Shown here one piece after another: positions 53,367-61,553 of a stretch of 64,000 bases of DNA (the stretch's first letter is position 1; each line of letters opens with the position of its first letter). The translations under genes were made by a program, and so were the position numbers. The notes beneath the pieces are model-generated. The model saw only the letters and a program-made list of their open reading frames with translations. It made no database searches and was not told the DNA's origin. Source of the DNA: Bradyrhizobium septentrionale (GTDB lineage: Bacteria > Pseudomonadota > Alphaproteobacteria > Rhizobiales > Xanthobacteraceae). The stretch is from the NCBI RefSeq assembly GCF_011516645.4, contig NZ_CP088285.1, positions 8,946,501-9,010,500 on the forward strand. Reading direction: 5' to 3'.

Positions 53367-53927
53367 ATGGAGAATGATCACAAGATCACCGTCCGTGCCT
53401 CGCGCGACAGCGACGTCGACGCGATGCTGTCGATCTACCGGCACCATATCCGCCACGGCATCGACGAGAGCGTCGACGATAGCGGCACGCCCGAGCCCGA
53501 CGATCTGCGCGACCGCCGCAAGAATCTGCGCAACACCCGCCTGCCGCATCTGGTCGCGCTGTGCGACGGCGAGGTGGTCGGCTACGCCTATGTCGTGCAG
53601 TTCCGCAAACGCCCGGCCTATCGCTACACGGTGAAGCATTCGATCTATGTGCATCATCGATTCACCGGCAAGGGCGTCGGCGGGCGGCTGCTGCAGGAGT
53701 TGGTCGACACCTGCGCGGCGGCCGGCTTCCGCCAGATGATCGGCTATATCGACTCTGACAATTCTGCATCGCTCGCGCTGCACGACCGCTTCGGCTTCGT
53801 CCGCGTCGGACACTTGCCGGGTGTCGCCTATCGCTACGGCCGCTGGTCCGACACCGTGATGGTGCAGCGCTCGCTTGCCGCCGGCGCCACCGCCCCGCCC
53901 CCGCCAGCACCGCTGTCGCGGAGGTGA
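53367..53927 (+). CDS. GNAT family N-acetyltransferase (phosphinothricin acetyltransferase-like)
   Basis: 186-aa acetyl-CoA-dependent acetyltransferase. The acetyl-CoA loop is VHHRFTGKGVGGRLLQELVDTC (R/QxxGxG/A form), with YAYVVQFRKRPAYRYTVKHSIYV before it and IDSDNSASLALHDRFGFVRVGHLPGVAYRYGRWSDTVMVQ after it, as in PAT-like enzymes. It lies 18 bp after the decarboxylase gene and may be co-transcribed, which raises the idea of acting on the amine product; this is inference. Ends in a Pro-rich tail. Confidence 0.88.
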   Translation: MENDHKITVRASRDSDVDAMLSIYRHHIRHGIDESVDDSGTPEPDDLRDRRKNLRNTRLPHLVALCDGEVVGYAYVVQFRKRPAYRYTVKHSIYVHHRFTGKGVGGRLLQELVDTCAAAGFRQMIGYIDSDNSASLALHDRFGFVRVGHLPGVAYRYGRWSDTVMVQRSLAAGATAPPPPAPLSRR

Positions 53928-54035
53928 TGGGTAAACAGCTTGTTCGGTGTCATCACCCGCGCATGCAGGTGATCCAGTATTCCAGAGACGGCCGTTGTGA
54001 GCCGAGAGGCCGCGCAGCAAGCTCGTCTGGGCGCC

Positions 54036-54257
54036 CTATTCCAGCGTGAAGCCGACCCGCAAGGTCACCTGGTAGTGCCGGACCTTGTTGTCTTCGATAT
54101 GGCCGCGCGTCTGCACCACCTCGAACCATTTCATTTCGCGGATCGTCTTGGATGCTCGGGTGACGGCGTTCTCGATCGCGGCCTCGATGCTCTTGTCCGA
54201 TGATCCGACCAGTTCCAGGATTTTGTAGGTGTGATCCGTGTCGTGCGTGGTGGGCAT
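54036..54257 (-). CDS. Dodecin family flavin-binding protein
   Basis: 73-aa small protein that in its family forms a dodecameric shell and stores flavins. The start at 54257 follows AAGGAGG. The sequence [73 protein letters not shown] is represented by its landmarks [15 protein letters not shown] and [11 protein letters not shown], including the flavin-stacking Trp. It is divergent from the HdeD gene, with a FixK/FNR box and a 21-bp repeat array between them. Confidence 0.92.
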   Translation of the reverse strand: MPTTHDTDHTYKILELVGSSDKSIEAAIENAVTRASKTIREMKWFEVVQTRGHIEDNKVRHYQVTLRVGFTLE

Positions 54258-54281
54258 GTCGACCTCCTTGGGTGGATGCGC

Positions 54282-54343
54282 GATCCGGACAATATGTTCT
54301 CCGATCCGGACAGTCCGTTGTCCGATGCGGACCGGCTGCCGCC
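54282..54343. repeat. Three tandem ~21-bp repeats in the dodecin upstream region
   Basis: Units at 54282, 54303 and 54324 share GATCCGGAC (third unit GATGCGGAC) with exact 21-bp spacing, two turns of the helix. The array lies 25-86 bp upstream of the dodecin start, so bound proteins would align on one face. It may be an operator array. Confidence 0.6.
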
Positions 54344-54376
54344 GGGCGGGACGAATGCTGCGCGGCAACACATCGA

Positions 54377-54390
54377 TTGATTTGAATCAA
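54377..54390. promoter_or_regulatory. FixK/FNR-type box between dodecin and HdeD
   Basis: TTGATTTGAATCAA is a perfect TTGAT-N4-ATCAA palindrome, about 119 bp upstream of both the dodecin and HdeD starts. It could drive either or both under low oxygen. Binding is inferred. Confidence 0.7.
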
Positions 54391-54508
54391 CGTCTCCGGG
54401 CGCCGTTGGTGCCACCAAGCATGCATTTCGTGCCACCCCGGCACCCGACCTTGTCCGTGCCTTCACCTATGGTAGCATGGTTTTGGTTCAGCATTCGGGA
54501 GCGATACG

Positions 54509-55090
54509 ATGTCCAGCGCGTCCAGCTCACCCGCTACACCTCCTCACAGCCTCGGATCCGGGCTTGCCAACCTTCGCGCGAAGTGGGGCTGGATCGTCGC
54601 CCTCGGCGTGATCTATCTGATCGCGGGCGTGCTCGCCTTCGGCAGCGTGTTGTTCGCCACCGTCGTCAGCGTGCTGTTCGTCGGCGCCATGATGATCGTG
54701 GCGGGCGCCGCCGAGATCGTCAACGCGTTCCAGTTCAAGTCGTGGGGCAAGTTCCTGTTCTGGCTGCTGCTCGGCGCGCTCTATGTCGTGGCGGGCTTCA
54801 TCACCTTCGAGAATCCCCTGCTCGCCGCGGCGACGCTGACGCTGTTCCTTGGCATCGCCCTGGTCGTCTCCGGCATCGTCCGCATCTTCCTCGCCTTCGG
54901 CATGAACTCGGCGGCGCCGTGGGGCATGGTCGCGATCTCCGGCCTGATCACGCTGGTGCTCGGCGTCATGATCCTGGCGCGCTGGCCGGTGTCGAGCCTC
55001 TACGTGCTCGGCATCTTCCTCAGCGTCGATCTGATCTGCGCCGGCGTCAGCTGGATCAGCATGGGCATGGCGCTGAAGAGCAGGACGTAG
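54509..55090 (+). CDS. HdeD family acid-resistance-type membrane protein
   Basis: 193-aa membrane protein with about six helices (residues 25-45, 48-68, 80-100, 106-128, 135-155, 160-185). GGGAG precedes the ATG. WGWIVALGVIYLIAGVLAF, GAMMIVAGAAEIVNAF and GISMGMAL-type endings are typical of the HdeD/DUF308 family. In E. coli HdeD aids acid resistance at high cell density. It shares a FixK/FNR box region with dodecin, suggesting a role in low-oxygen or stress physiology. Confidence 0.88.
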   Translation: MSSASSSPATPPHSLGSGLANLRAKWGWIVALGVIYLIAGVLAFGSVLFATVVSVLFVGAMMIVAGAAEIVNAFQFKSWGKFLFWLLLGALYVVAGFITFENPLLAAATLTLFLGIALVVSGIVRIFLAFGMNSAAPWGMVAISGLITLVLGVMILARWPVSSLYVLGIFLSVDLICAGVSWISMGMALKSRT

Positions 55091-55121
55091 GCGCCCTCTT
55101 CGGTTCAGATCGCAGCACCGG

Positions 55122-55808
55122 CTATCGCTTGCAGGCCTTCAGCAGCAGGGTCGTTTGCTTGCGCACCATCGCCTTGAGATCCGCGAGCCGTTCCGGCGTG
55201 ATCTCGTCGTAGCCCAACAGGTGCTTGAGATGATCCCGCGCGAAATGGAACGTGAGCAGTTGGCCGTTGATGGCGACGGCCATCATCTTGGCATCGTCCT
55301 CGCTCACCGCGCCGCCGGAAATATGCGCGATAGCCCTGCTACAGCAATCATGCAGCCGCGAGCCCGATCCCTTGGAAAGATCGGAGCGCATCATGGTGGC
55401 CTTCATCGGCATGACCCGGCGTGCGATGAAGAGCGCGCGGCTCTTCGCATCCGGTGAGGCGAACAGGAAATCGGCAAGACCGTCGAGGCTGGAACAATAG
55501 GCATCGATGATCGCAGTGGCGCTCGCCTTGTCATGCAGCAGCGCTTCGACGACTTCCAGCGCCGGGCCAACGGCGGCGTTCGCGGATAGCTGAATGTCCT
55601 CGATGCAGGCGGTGTAGAGCCCTTCCTTGTTCTCGAAATAATACTGCAACGACGGTGCCGGAACGCCGGCCTGCGCTGCGATGTCCCGGGTGGAGACGCC
55701 GTCGAAGCCGCGTTCCCCGAACAAGGCCAAGGCCGCCCGGATGATCCGCGCCCGGGTCTCCTCGCCACGCGGATATCCGCTCTCCGTTTTCCGCCGTCTC
55801 AGAACCAC
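55122..55808 (-). CDS. TetR family regulator, CecR-like
   Basis: 228-aa repressor. The helix-turn-helix is at about residues 20-65 (RARIIRAALALFGERGFDGVSTRDIAAQAGVPAPSLQYYFENKEGLYTACIE). The C-terminal domain resembles the CecR/YbiH (DUF1956) type. A GTG at 55808 has GGAGG 7 bp upstream and is preferred; ATG at 55844 would place the start nearly on the operator. It is divergent from the EmrAB-type genes with a palindromic region between, so it most likely represses the pump and itself. Confidence 0.88.
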   Translation of the reverse strand: MVLRRRKTESGYPRGEETRARIIRAALALFGERGFDGVSTRDIAAQAGVPAPSLQYYFENKEGLYTACIEDIQLSANAAVGPALEVVEALLHDKASATAIIDAYCSSLDGLADFLFASPDAKSRALFIARRVMPMKATMMRSDLSKGSGSRLHDCCSRAIAHISGGAVSEDDAKMMAVAINGQLLTFHFARDHLKHLLGYDEITPERLADLKAMVRKQTTLLLKACKR

Positions 55809-55847
55809 ATTCAATCCTCCGCACTCATCCATAGCACGGCTCATGAA

Positions 55848-55901
55848 TTATTCCAGTTGACATAAATATTCCAATCGGAATAATTTATGCAAGTGGAATA
55901 A
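55848..55901. promoter_or_regulatory. Operator region for the TetR-type regulator
   Basis: TATTCC-AATC-GGAATA (55867-55882) is an inverted repeat with flanking half-sites TTATTCCAG (55848-55856) and GGAATAA (55895-55901), giving outer inverted arms. It spans the middle of the region between the regulator and the pump genes, as expected for a TetR operator. Confidence 0.6.
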
Positions 55902-55922
55902 ATCTCCGGAGAGCGGCCTGCC

Positions 55923-57065
55923 ATGAGCAGCATCACAGCCCTGAAGAAGGTCGGCGACGTCCCCGAAGCCGGGCAACAGGTGGCCCCAACGACCCCTGCG
56001 AAGAAGCGCAGCCGGGCGCGTATCCTGTTGGGAATCATCGCTTTTCTGGTAATTACCTGCGGCGGCATCTACGCCCGGCAATGGTATGCGGTCGGGCGCT
56101 ACATCGAGAGCACCAACAACGCCTATCTGCGGGCCGATCAGGTGGCGATGGCGCCGCGTGTCGCCGGCCAGGTCTCGGAAATCTATGTGAAGGACAACGA
56201 GGACGTCGCCGTCGGACAGCCGCTCGTGAAGATCGACCCTCGCCGCTACGAGATGACCGTTCGACAGTCCCTGGCAACCGTGGAGGCGCGCCAGGCCGAC
56301 ATTGCCAAAGGCGCAGCCGATCTCCGCGAGCAGGACGCCGTGATCGCGCAGGCGCAAGCCGACGTCGAGACCGCACGGGTCAATTCGAGTCTCGCCGAAA
56401 AGGAGTTCGAGCGGTCGTCATCGCTCGCCGCGCGCGGATTCGGGACCCAACAGAAGAACGATCAAACCGAAAGCACGTTGGCGCAGGCGCGTTCCACCGT
56501 CACGCTGAAGCAAGCCATCCTCGATGCCGCGCGCCAGAAGGTCGCAACGCTGAAGGCGCAATTGGCGCAAGCTGACGCGCAACTGGCCGCGGCGAAGGAG
56601 AACCTGGCCCAGGCCGAGATCGATCTGAGCGATACGGTGGTACGCAGCCCGATCGCCGGCAGGGTCGGCGATCGCACCGTGCAACTCGGCCAGTTCGCCC
56701 AACCCGGGACACGATTGCTGACGGTGGTGCCGACCGGGCAGATCTACCTGGTCGCCAACTTCAAGGAGACCCAGGTCGAGAACATGCGCCCCGGCCAGCC
56801 GGCCGAGATCAGCGTCGATGCCTATCCGAACCTGCCCTTGACCGGAACGGTGGACAGCTTCGCGCCCGGCACCGGTGCCCGGTTTGCGCTGCTGCCGCCG
56901 GAGAACGCCACCGGCAACTTCACCAAGATCGTCCAGCGTGTGCCGGTGCGGATCCGCGTCGATGCCCCCCGCGCGGCGGCACCGGCCTTTGTCCCCGGCC
57001 TGTCGATCGAAGTCTCCGTCAACACCAAGCCGGGAGCGGTGCACTCCGGCGGAGGCGCCTCGTGA
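55923..57065 (+). CDS. HlyD family efflux pump periplasmic adaptor (EmrA-like)
   Basis: 380-aa membrane-fusion protein. One N-terminal helix at about residues 35-55 (ILLGIIAFLVITCGGIYA) anchors it. The barrel/lipoyl region starts YLRADQVAMAPRVAGQVSEIYVKDNEDVAVGQPLVKID, a long coiled coil spans about 110-230, and the second half-lipoyl is DTVVRSPIAGRVGDRTVQLGQFAQPG. It links an inner-membrane pump to an outer-membrane channel. It overlaps the MFS gene downstream by four bases. Confidence 0.93.
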   Translation: MSSITALKKVGDVPEAGQQVAPTTPAKKRSRARILLGIIAFLVITCGGIYARQWYAVGRYIESTNNAYLRADQVAMAPRVAGQVSEIYVKDNEDVAVGQPLVKIDPRRYEMTVRQSLATVEARQADIAKGAADLREQDAVIAQAQADVETARVNSSLAEKEFERSSSLAARGFGTQQKNDQTESTLAQARSTVTLKQAILDAARQKVATLKAQLAQADAQLAAAKENLAQAEIDLSDTVVRSPIAGRVGDRTVQLGQFAQPGTRLLTVVPTGQIYLVANFKETQVENMRPGQPAEISVDAYPNLPLTGTVDSFAPGTGARFALLPPENATGNFTKIVQRVPVRIRVDAPRAAAPAFVPGLSIEVSVNTKPGAVHSGGGAS

Positions 57066-58543
57066 GCGGGTCGGCCGCGGCCGGCACCGGCGGGACTGAC
57101 GCGCCGGCGGAGTCCGCCAGCCTCGTCGATTGGGTCGCGGTGCTCGCCGGCGCGCTCGGCGCGTTCATGGCGACGCTCGACACCTCGATCACCAACACAG
57201 CGCTGCCCCAGATCCAGGGCGAGGTCGGCGCAAGCGGCACCGAAGGCACCTGGATCGGCACCGGCTATCTCGTCGCCGAAGTCATCATGATCCCGCTCAC
57301 GGCCTGGCTGACCAGGATGCTGGGGCTGCGTCAGCTCCTGATCATCACGACATGCGCCTTCGTTCTGTTCTCGATGCTGTGCGGGGTGTCGCACGGTCTG
57401 GCGGAGATGATCATCGGCCGCGTCGGGCAAGGCTTCTTCGGCGGCGCGCTGATTCCGACGGCGCAGGTCATCATCCGAACCCGGCTGCCGCTGCGCCAGA
57501 TGCCGATCGGCATGAGCATCTTCGGGATCATCGTGGTGCTCGGGCCCGTGCTGGGGCCGGTGATCGGCGGCTATCTTGCCGAGGAAGTCAGCTGGCGCTG
57601 GTGCTTCTTCCTCAACCTGCCGGTCGGCATCGCGCTGGTCACCCTGCTCAGCCTCGGCCTCCCCGCGCAGAAGCCCGACCTCAACCAGTTGGCGAAGGCG
57701 GACTGGCTTGGCATCGTCGGCATGGCGATCGCCTTCGGCTGCCTGACGGTCGTGCTGGAAGAAGGCCAGCGCGAACGCTGGTTCGAGTCCTCGGAGATCG
57801 TCTATCTCTGCCTGGCTTCGCTGTCCGGATTTGCCGCACTCTTCATCGCGCAGAAGACCAGCGCAAAGCCGGTGATCAACCTGACGCTGTTGCGCAACAA
57901 GACATTTGCAAGCACGAGCCTGATCACGCTGGTGATCGGCGCCGGTGTCTACGGCACAACCTATGTCGTGCCGCAGTTCCTGAGCGGCATCTCCGGGTAC
58001 AACCCGCGGCAGGCCGGCAACATCATGGCCCTGTCGGCCCTTCCCCTCATGCTCCTGATGCCGGTCCTGCCGCGTATCGTCGGACGGCTCGATGCGCGCC
58101 TGATGACCGCGCTTGGGCTGGCATTCTTCGCCGCGAGTTGCTTCGTCGACGTTCACCTCAGCCCCGACAGCGCTGGCGGCGACTTCACGCTCTCGCAGAT
58201 CATGCGCGGGATCGGTCAGATCCTGGCGGTCATGCCCCTCAATCAGGTCGCGATGGCGGCGATCGGACGCGAGAACGCCGCCGACGGTGCCGGCATCTAC
58301 AGCATGGCGCGCAACCTCGGCGGCTCGATCGGGCTCGCGCTCAGCGGATTGTTCATCGACGTGCGGACCGCCGTGCACTCCGACACCATTCGCGAATCCG
58401 TCACGGCCAATTCCCTGCTCGGACAGGCGCGGCTGGCGGCCGACGGCCTGGCCCAGGGGATCGATGCCGCGACGGCCCGATTGCGCGATCTCGCAGTTGT
58501 CGCAACTGATCGAGAAGCAGGCCTTGGTCATGACCTACAATGA
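57062..58543 (+). CDS. DHA2 family MFS efflux transporter (EmrB-like), C-terminus frameshifted
   Basis: 493-aa, about 13-helix drug:proton antiporter (14 helices expected). It starts at a GTG inside the EmrA stop. DTSITNTALPQIQGEVGAS, WIGTGYLVAEVIMIPLTAWL, and GPVLGPVIGGYLAEEVSWRWCFFLNLPVGI (motif C) define the DHA2 group. Near 58491 the frame changes: this ORF ends AVVATDREAGLGHDLQ, whereas another frame continues SQLIEKQALVMTYNDCFWMLGILLIAIMPIVLLL to a stop at 58623-58625, which is the normal final helix. A single extra base explains it. The pump may be inactive, or this may be a sequencing error. Confidence 0.85.
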   Translation: MSGSAAAGTGGTDAPAESASLVDWVAVLAGALGAFMATLDTSITNTALPQIQGEVGASGTEGTWIGTGYLVAEVIMIPLTAWLTRMLGLRQLLIITTCAFVLFSMLCGVSHGLAEMIIGRVGQGFFGGALIPTAQVIIRTRLPLRQMPIGMSIFGIIVVLGPVLGPVIGGYLAEEVSWRWCFFLNLPVGIALVTLLSLGLPAQKPDLNQLAKADWLGIVGMAIAFGCLTVVLEEGQRERWFESSEIVYLCLASLSGFAALFIAQKTSAKPVINLTLLRNKTFASTSLITLVIGAGVYGTTYVVPQFLSGISGYNPRQAGNIMALSALPLMLLMPVLPRIVGRLDARLMTALGLAFFAASCFVDVHLSPDSAGGDFTLSQIMRGIGQILAVMPLNQVAMAAIGRENAADGAGIYSMARNLGGSIGLALSGLFIDVRTAVHSDTIRESVTANSLLGQARLAADGLAQGIDAATARLRDLAVVATDREAGLGHDLQ

Positions 58544-58639
58544 CTGCTTCTGGATGCTCGGGATCCTGCTGATCGCGATCATGCCGATCGTGCTGCTGCT
58601 GCGACAATCCGCGCCCGCGAATTGAATGCGCCGAGCGAT

Positions 58640-58666
58640 GGCGGGTTACGCTTGCGCTAACCCGCC
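58640..58666. terminator. Bidirectional terminator-like hairpin between convergent genes
   Basis: GGCGGGTTA-N9-TAACCCGCC is a perfect 9-bp stem between the pump gene and the convergent secreted-protein gene. There is no long T-run, so it may be REP-like rather than a classic terminator. Confidence 0.5.
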
Positions 58667-58685
58667 CTTCGAACCTGCAAAATCC

Positions 58686-59072
58686 TCACGGCTGCGCGAG
58701 GTGCCAGGCGCCGTTGAGAAAGCCGTCGCCGGTGATGTCGCCGGCCTTCTGGTCCTTGGCGAAAGTATAGAGCGGCTTGCCCTTGTAGGCCCACTGCTTG
58801 GAGCCGTCGTCACGCGAGATGATGGTGTAGCCGCCTTCGGCCTTGTCACTGGCCTCAGCCTTCAGCACCGGCCAGTTCGTCGCACACGGGCCGTTGCAGG
58901 CCGACTTGCCTTCGGAATCCTTGTCGAAGGTGTAGAGCGTCATCCCCTTGGTATCGGTCAGGACCGAGCCCTTCGCGGTGGTGCCGGTCTTGGTCGGCGG
59001 CGCGGCAAAGGCCGCAGACGCGAGTGCGAACGAAACGGCGGTGGCGAGCGCCAGCGAGATCGATGTCTTCAT
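58686..59072 (-). CDS. Small secreted protein of the COG4315 (lipoprotein-like YxFxxD repeat) family
   Basis: 128-aa exported protein. AAGGAG precedes the ATG, and the first ~23 residues are a signal peptide (SLALATAVSFALASAAFA). Two repeats carry the family motif: GMTLYTFDKDSEGKSACNGPCATNWPVL and GKPLYTFAKDQKAGDITGDGFLNGAWHLA. C-N-G-P-C forms a likely disulfide or metal site. No lipobox Cys follows the signal, so it is probably soluble. Function unknown. Confidence 0.85.
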   Translation of the reverse strand: MKTSISLALATAVSFALASAAFAAPPTKTGTTAKGSVLTDTKGMTLYTFDKDSEGKSACNGPCATNWPVLKAEASDKAEGGYTIISRDDGSKQWAYKGKPLYTFAKDQKAGDITGDGFLNGAWHLAQP

Positions 59073-59224
59073 GATGTCTCCTTTTCGAATGCAAATGGCT
59101 TGCATGCATAAGGACGCCCGACGCCGCACCATATTCCGTTGGCGCCGCGCGAAGAATTTTGGGCCGAGCGACGGACGTAAGGGGAATAAAGCCGAGAGCG
59201 CGTGCCGATACCGCTAACTTCCTG

Positions 59225-59278
59225 TTTGACGCGTTTTCTTCACGCGAACCGGTATCCACTTCGCTCGAAAACGCTCTA
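59225..59278. repeat. Intergenic palindromic element
   Basis: GCGTTTTC (59231-59238) and GAAAACGC (59267-59274) are inverted arms about 28 bp apart. The segment TTTGACGCGTTTTCTTCACG and what follows match my memory of a short repeat common in Bradyrhizobium intergenic regions. It overlaps the end of the DUF4239 gene. Confidence 0.55.
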
Positions 59279-60025
59279 CCGCCTGATCTCCTCGGCGGCG
59301 CGCACCAGCGGGCGGTCGGAGAGCTGGATCGGGCCGGAGAACGGCGTGCTCATTTCAAGGATCAGGTAGATCGCGGCCGAGATCAGCGCCGCGGCGGCGA
59401 TGTAGGTCGCGATCACCACCGCGTTGCGCGGCGCGCGGAAGCCGAGCGTCGCGAACATCAGTGTCAGCCAGGCGACCAGGATGCAGATCAGCGGCGACGG
59501 AAACGAGCTGTCGGACTGCTCGACGAAGGTCCAGCGCTGCTGCACCGCCTGCCGATACACCGACCGCGCGTCGTTCCACAGCGCGACCTTCTGCTCGTCG
59601 TCGAACCGCAGCTCGCGGAGGCTGGTGCCGACCTCGTCGAGCAGATGTTCGGACACCTCGTTCGCCCGCGAGATCGGCACGTCCCTGAGCACCTGCTCGA
59701 CATAGGCGAGCAGCCGCCGGCGCGGCTCGTCGGCACTGGGGCCGAGCGGCCGCAGGCCGCGGTCGAGCAGGATGATGTCGGTGGCGAACACGTGCAGGTT
59801 GCGGTCAACGGCAACATAGGTGTTGGCGGCGCTGTTCATCATCAGCCCAAGCAGCAGCGACGGCATGGTGACGAACAGCGTCGCGACCAGCCGCACCGAG
59901 GTGTTGGTCTCGTCGCTGCGGTGATGGTCCTTGAGCCGGGCATGGATCGCCATGGTCCCAAGCGCGGCGCCGCTCAACAGCATGAAAATCAGGATAGCGA
60001 CGACGACTGCAACCACGGCTTGCAA
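59276..60025 (-). CDS. DUF4239 (bestrophin-like) membrane protein
   Basis: 249-aa membrane protein. Two helices near the N-terminus (about 3-25 and 45-65), two near the C-terminus (about 178-200 and 203-223), and a large soluble middle match the DUF4239 layout: MPSLLLGLMMNSAANTYVAVDRNLHVFATDIILLDRGLRPLGP, then SSFPSPLICILVAWLTLMFATLGFRAPRN. A TTG start at 60025 is assumed. Function unknown; a channel-like role is only suggested by the bestrophin name. Confidence 0.8.
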   Translation of the reverse strand: MQAVVAVVVAILIFMLLSGAALGTMAIHARLKDHHRSDETNTSVRLVATLFVTMPSLLLGLMMNSAANTYVAVDRNLHVFATDIILLDRGLRPLGPSADEPRRRLLAYVEQVLRDVPISRANEVSEHLLDEVGTSLRELRFDDEQKVALWNDARSVYRQAVQQRWTFVEQSDSSFPSPLICILVAWLTLMFATLGFRAPRNAVVIATYIAAAALISAAIYLILEMSTPFSGPIQLSDRPLVRAAEEIRR

Positions 60026-60194
60026 AGACCTGCGAGAGAATCAGTCAGCAGGATAGCAAGTGACGGGCGGCGGCGCATGTCCGGTTGACTGGCCTTGTTG
60101 ACTAACCTTGCCCACGCGCTATCCAGTCCGGACCGGTTTTTGGCGCGCCGGGCGCGCCTGGGAGGAGCGCAACGGCGCCCTGGGAGAGCAACAC

Positions 60195-61139
60195 GTGCAT
60201 ATTGTCGACGATAACGAGGTCAACCGCGTCCTGACCTTTCCGATCCTGATCGAGGCGATCGAGGCCGCGCACCGGCGACCGAAGATCGCGGTAAAGGACG
60301 GCTATCTCGGCGACGACAAGGGCCAGCAGCTCGTCACCCGCAGCGCGGTCGATGCCGGCCGCTTCATGATGACCAAGCTGTACACCAGCTTTCCGGGCAA
60401 TCTCGCGCACGGCAAGCTGCCGGCCGTGCAGGCGGTCTGCGTGCTGTTCGACGGCAATGACGGGCGGCCGCTCGCGGTGATGGACGCCGCCGAGATCACC
60501 CATTGGAAGACCGCCGCGGATTCTGCGCTCGGCGCCAAACACCTCGCCCGGCCCGATGCCGAGACGCTGCTGGTGGTCGGCGCCGGCGAGATGGCGCACT
60601 GGCTGGTGCGCGGCCACCGCACGGTGCGGCCATCGCTGCGGCGGGTGCGGATCTGGAACCGGACGGTCGCGCGCGCCCAGGAGCTCGCGACGCTGCTCGA
60701 AGGCGACGGCATCGCCGCCGAGGCCGTCACCGATCTCGACGCCGCGACCCGCGCGGCCGACATCATCACCACCTGCACTCGCGCGCGCGAGCCGCTGGTC
60801 AAGGGCGCGAACCTGCGGCCCGGCACCCATCTCGATCTGGTCGGCGGCTTCACGCCTGACACCCGCGAGTCCGACGACGAGGCGGCGCGGCGCGCGCGCA
60901 TCTTCGTCGACCGCCGCGAATCCGCCTTCGACGGCGTCGGCGACATCCTGCAACCGATCGAAAGCGGCGCGATCAAGGAGAGCGACGTGCTCGGCGACCA
61001 CTACGACCTCGCCGGCGGTGCGGTCAAAGGCCGGCTGTCAGCCGACGACATCACCTTCTTCAAGAATGCCGGCGGCGGGCATCTGGATCTGATGACCTGC
61101 GAGACGGTGTTCCGGCAGTTGGGGATGGAGTTGCGGTGA
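60195..61139 (+). CDS. Ornithine cyclodeaminase/mu-crystallin family protein
   Basis: 314-aa NAD(P)-binding enzyme. A GTG start behind GGGAGA gives MHIVDDNEVNRVLTFPILIEAIEAAH; the longer frame from 60108 adds unlike residues. The Rossmann motif is LLVVGAGEMAHWLVRGH (GAGxxA), with DIITTCTRAREPLVKGANLRPGTHLDLVGGF after it. K and D residues in the N-terminal half (GRFMMTKLYTSFPGN) fit the catalytic set. The family includes ornithine cyclodeaminase, ketimine reductases and opine-type enzymes; the substrate here is not certain. Confidence 0.88.
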   Translation: MHIVDDNEVNRVLTFPILIEAIEAAHRRPKIAVKDGYLGDDKGQQLVTRSAVDAGRFMMTKLYTSFPGNLAHGKLPAVQAVCVLFDGNDGRPLAVMDAAEITHWKTAADSALGAKHLARPDAETLLVVGAGEMAHWLVRGHRTVRPSLRRVRIWNRTVARAQELATLLEGDGIAAEAVTDLDAATRAADIITTCTRAREPLVKGANLRPGTHLDLVGGFTPDTRESDDEAARRARIFVDRRESAFDGVGDILQPIESGAIKESDVLGDHYDLAGGAVKGRLSADDITFFKNAGGGHLDLMTCETVFRQLGMELR

Positions 61140-61159
61140 GCAGTGACTCAATCAGAGGT

Positions 61160-61384
61160 CTATTCTTTTGGTTGAGCAATCACTACGTCCAGACCAAGAT
61201 CTATCCGCATCATTTCACGTGCGACAAGAATGTCTTCGATTGTTCGCTCCGTTCGACCTGAAGCTGCAAGACCGTCTCGCCGAAGCACTCGTCGTGTAAC
61301 AACACGTTGAGTAAGCTCACCCTCCATACTTCTCATCAGCGGGCTCACAACCGAGCGGACTATACTTCGTAGTTCGATTGCCAC
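61160..61384 (-). CDS. Hypothetical protein, possibly the second half of a frameshifted gene
   Basis: 74-aa reading frame in an AT-richer stretch. It reads MAIELRSIVRSVVSPLMRSMEGELTQRVVTRR, later SGRTERTIEDILVAREMMRIDLGLDVVIAQPKE, all soluble and charged. It overlaps the 3' end of the next ORF by 68 bases in another frame. Upstream in its own frame the sequence AQPRYRALEGVAIELRS runs on, so it may once have joined the protein at 61317-61553. No family recognised. Confidence 0.45.
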   Translation of the reverse strand: MAIELRSIVRSVVSPLMRSMEGELTQRVVTRRVLRRDGLAASGRTERTIEDILVAREMMRIDLGLDVVIAQPKE

Positions 61385-61553
61385 CCCCTCTAGCGCACGG
61401 TAGCGAGGCTGGGCCTCCGTTCGTCAGCACATTCGCATAGTGATCTGACAACTCGTCCAACCTATCGCTAATCAGCTTGTCCTTGTCGGCAGATTCTAAT
61501 TCTTCGTAAGCCCGATCCAGCACCTTGGCGATCATCTCAAAAAACGAAGCCAT
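61317..61553 (-). CDS. Small hypothetical protein
   Basis: 78-aa reading frame from an ATG at 61553, with AAGGGGG upstream. It reads MASFFEMIAKVLDRAYEELESADKDKLISDRLDELSDHYANVLTNGG, an acidic helical N-terminal half, then a Gly/Cys/Lys-rich tail (PCARGGGNRTTKYSPLGCEPADEKYGG) that looks out of frame. A one-base shift near residue 47 would join it to the frame at 61160-61384, giving a protein of about 130 aa. Lower GC than its neighbours hints at transfer. No family recognised. Confidence 0.45.
   Translation of the reverse strand: MASFFEMIAKVLDRAYEELESADKDKLISDRLDELSDHYANVLTNGGPASLPCARGGGNRTTKYSPLGCEPADEKYGG

Noticed and set aside
49491..54020. A 1509-aa open frame on the minus strand
   Set aside because: It runs antisense through the cupin, decarboxylase and GNAT genes. 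Its composition (long runs of Ala/Arg/Asp/Val) is the usual shadow of GC-rich coding sequence, and no domain is visible.
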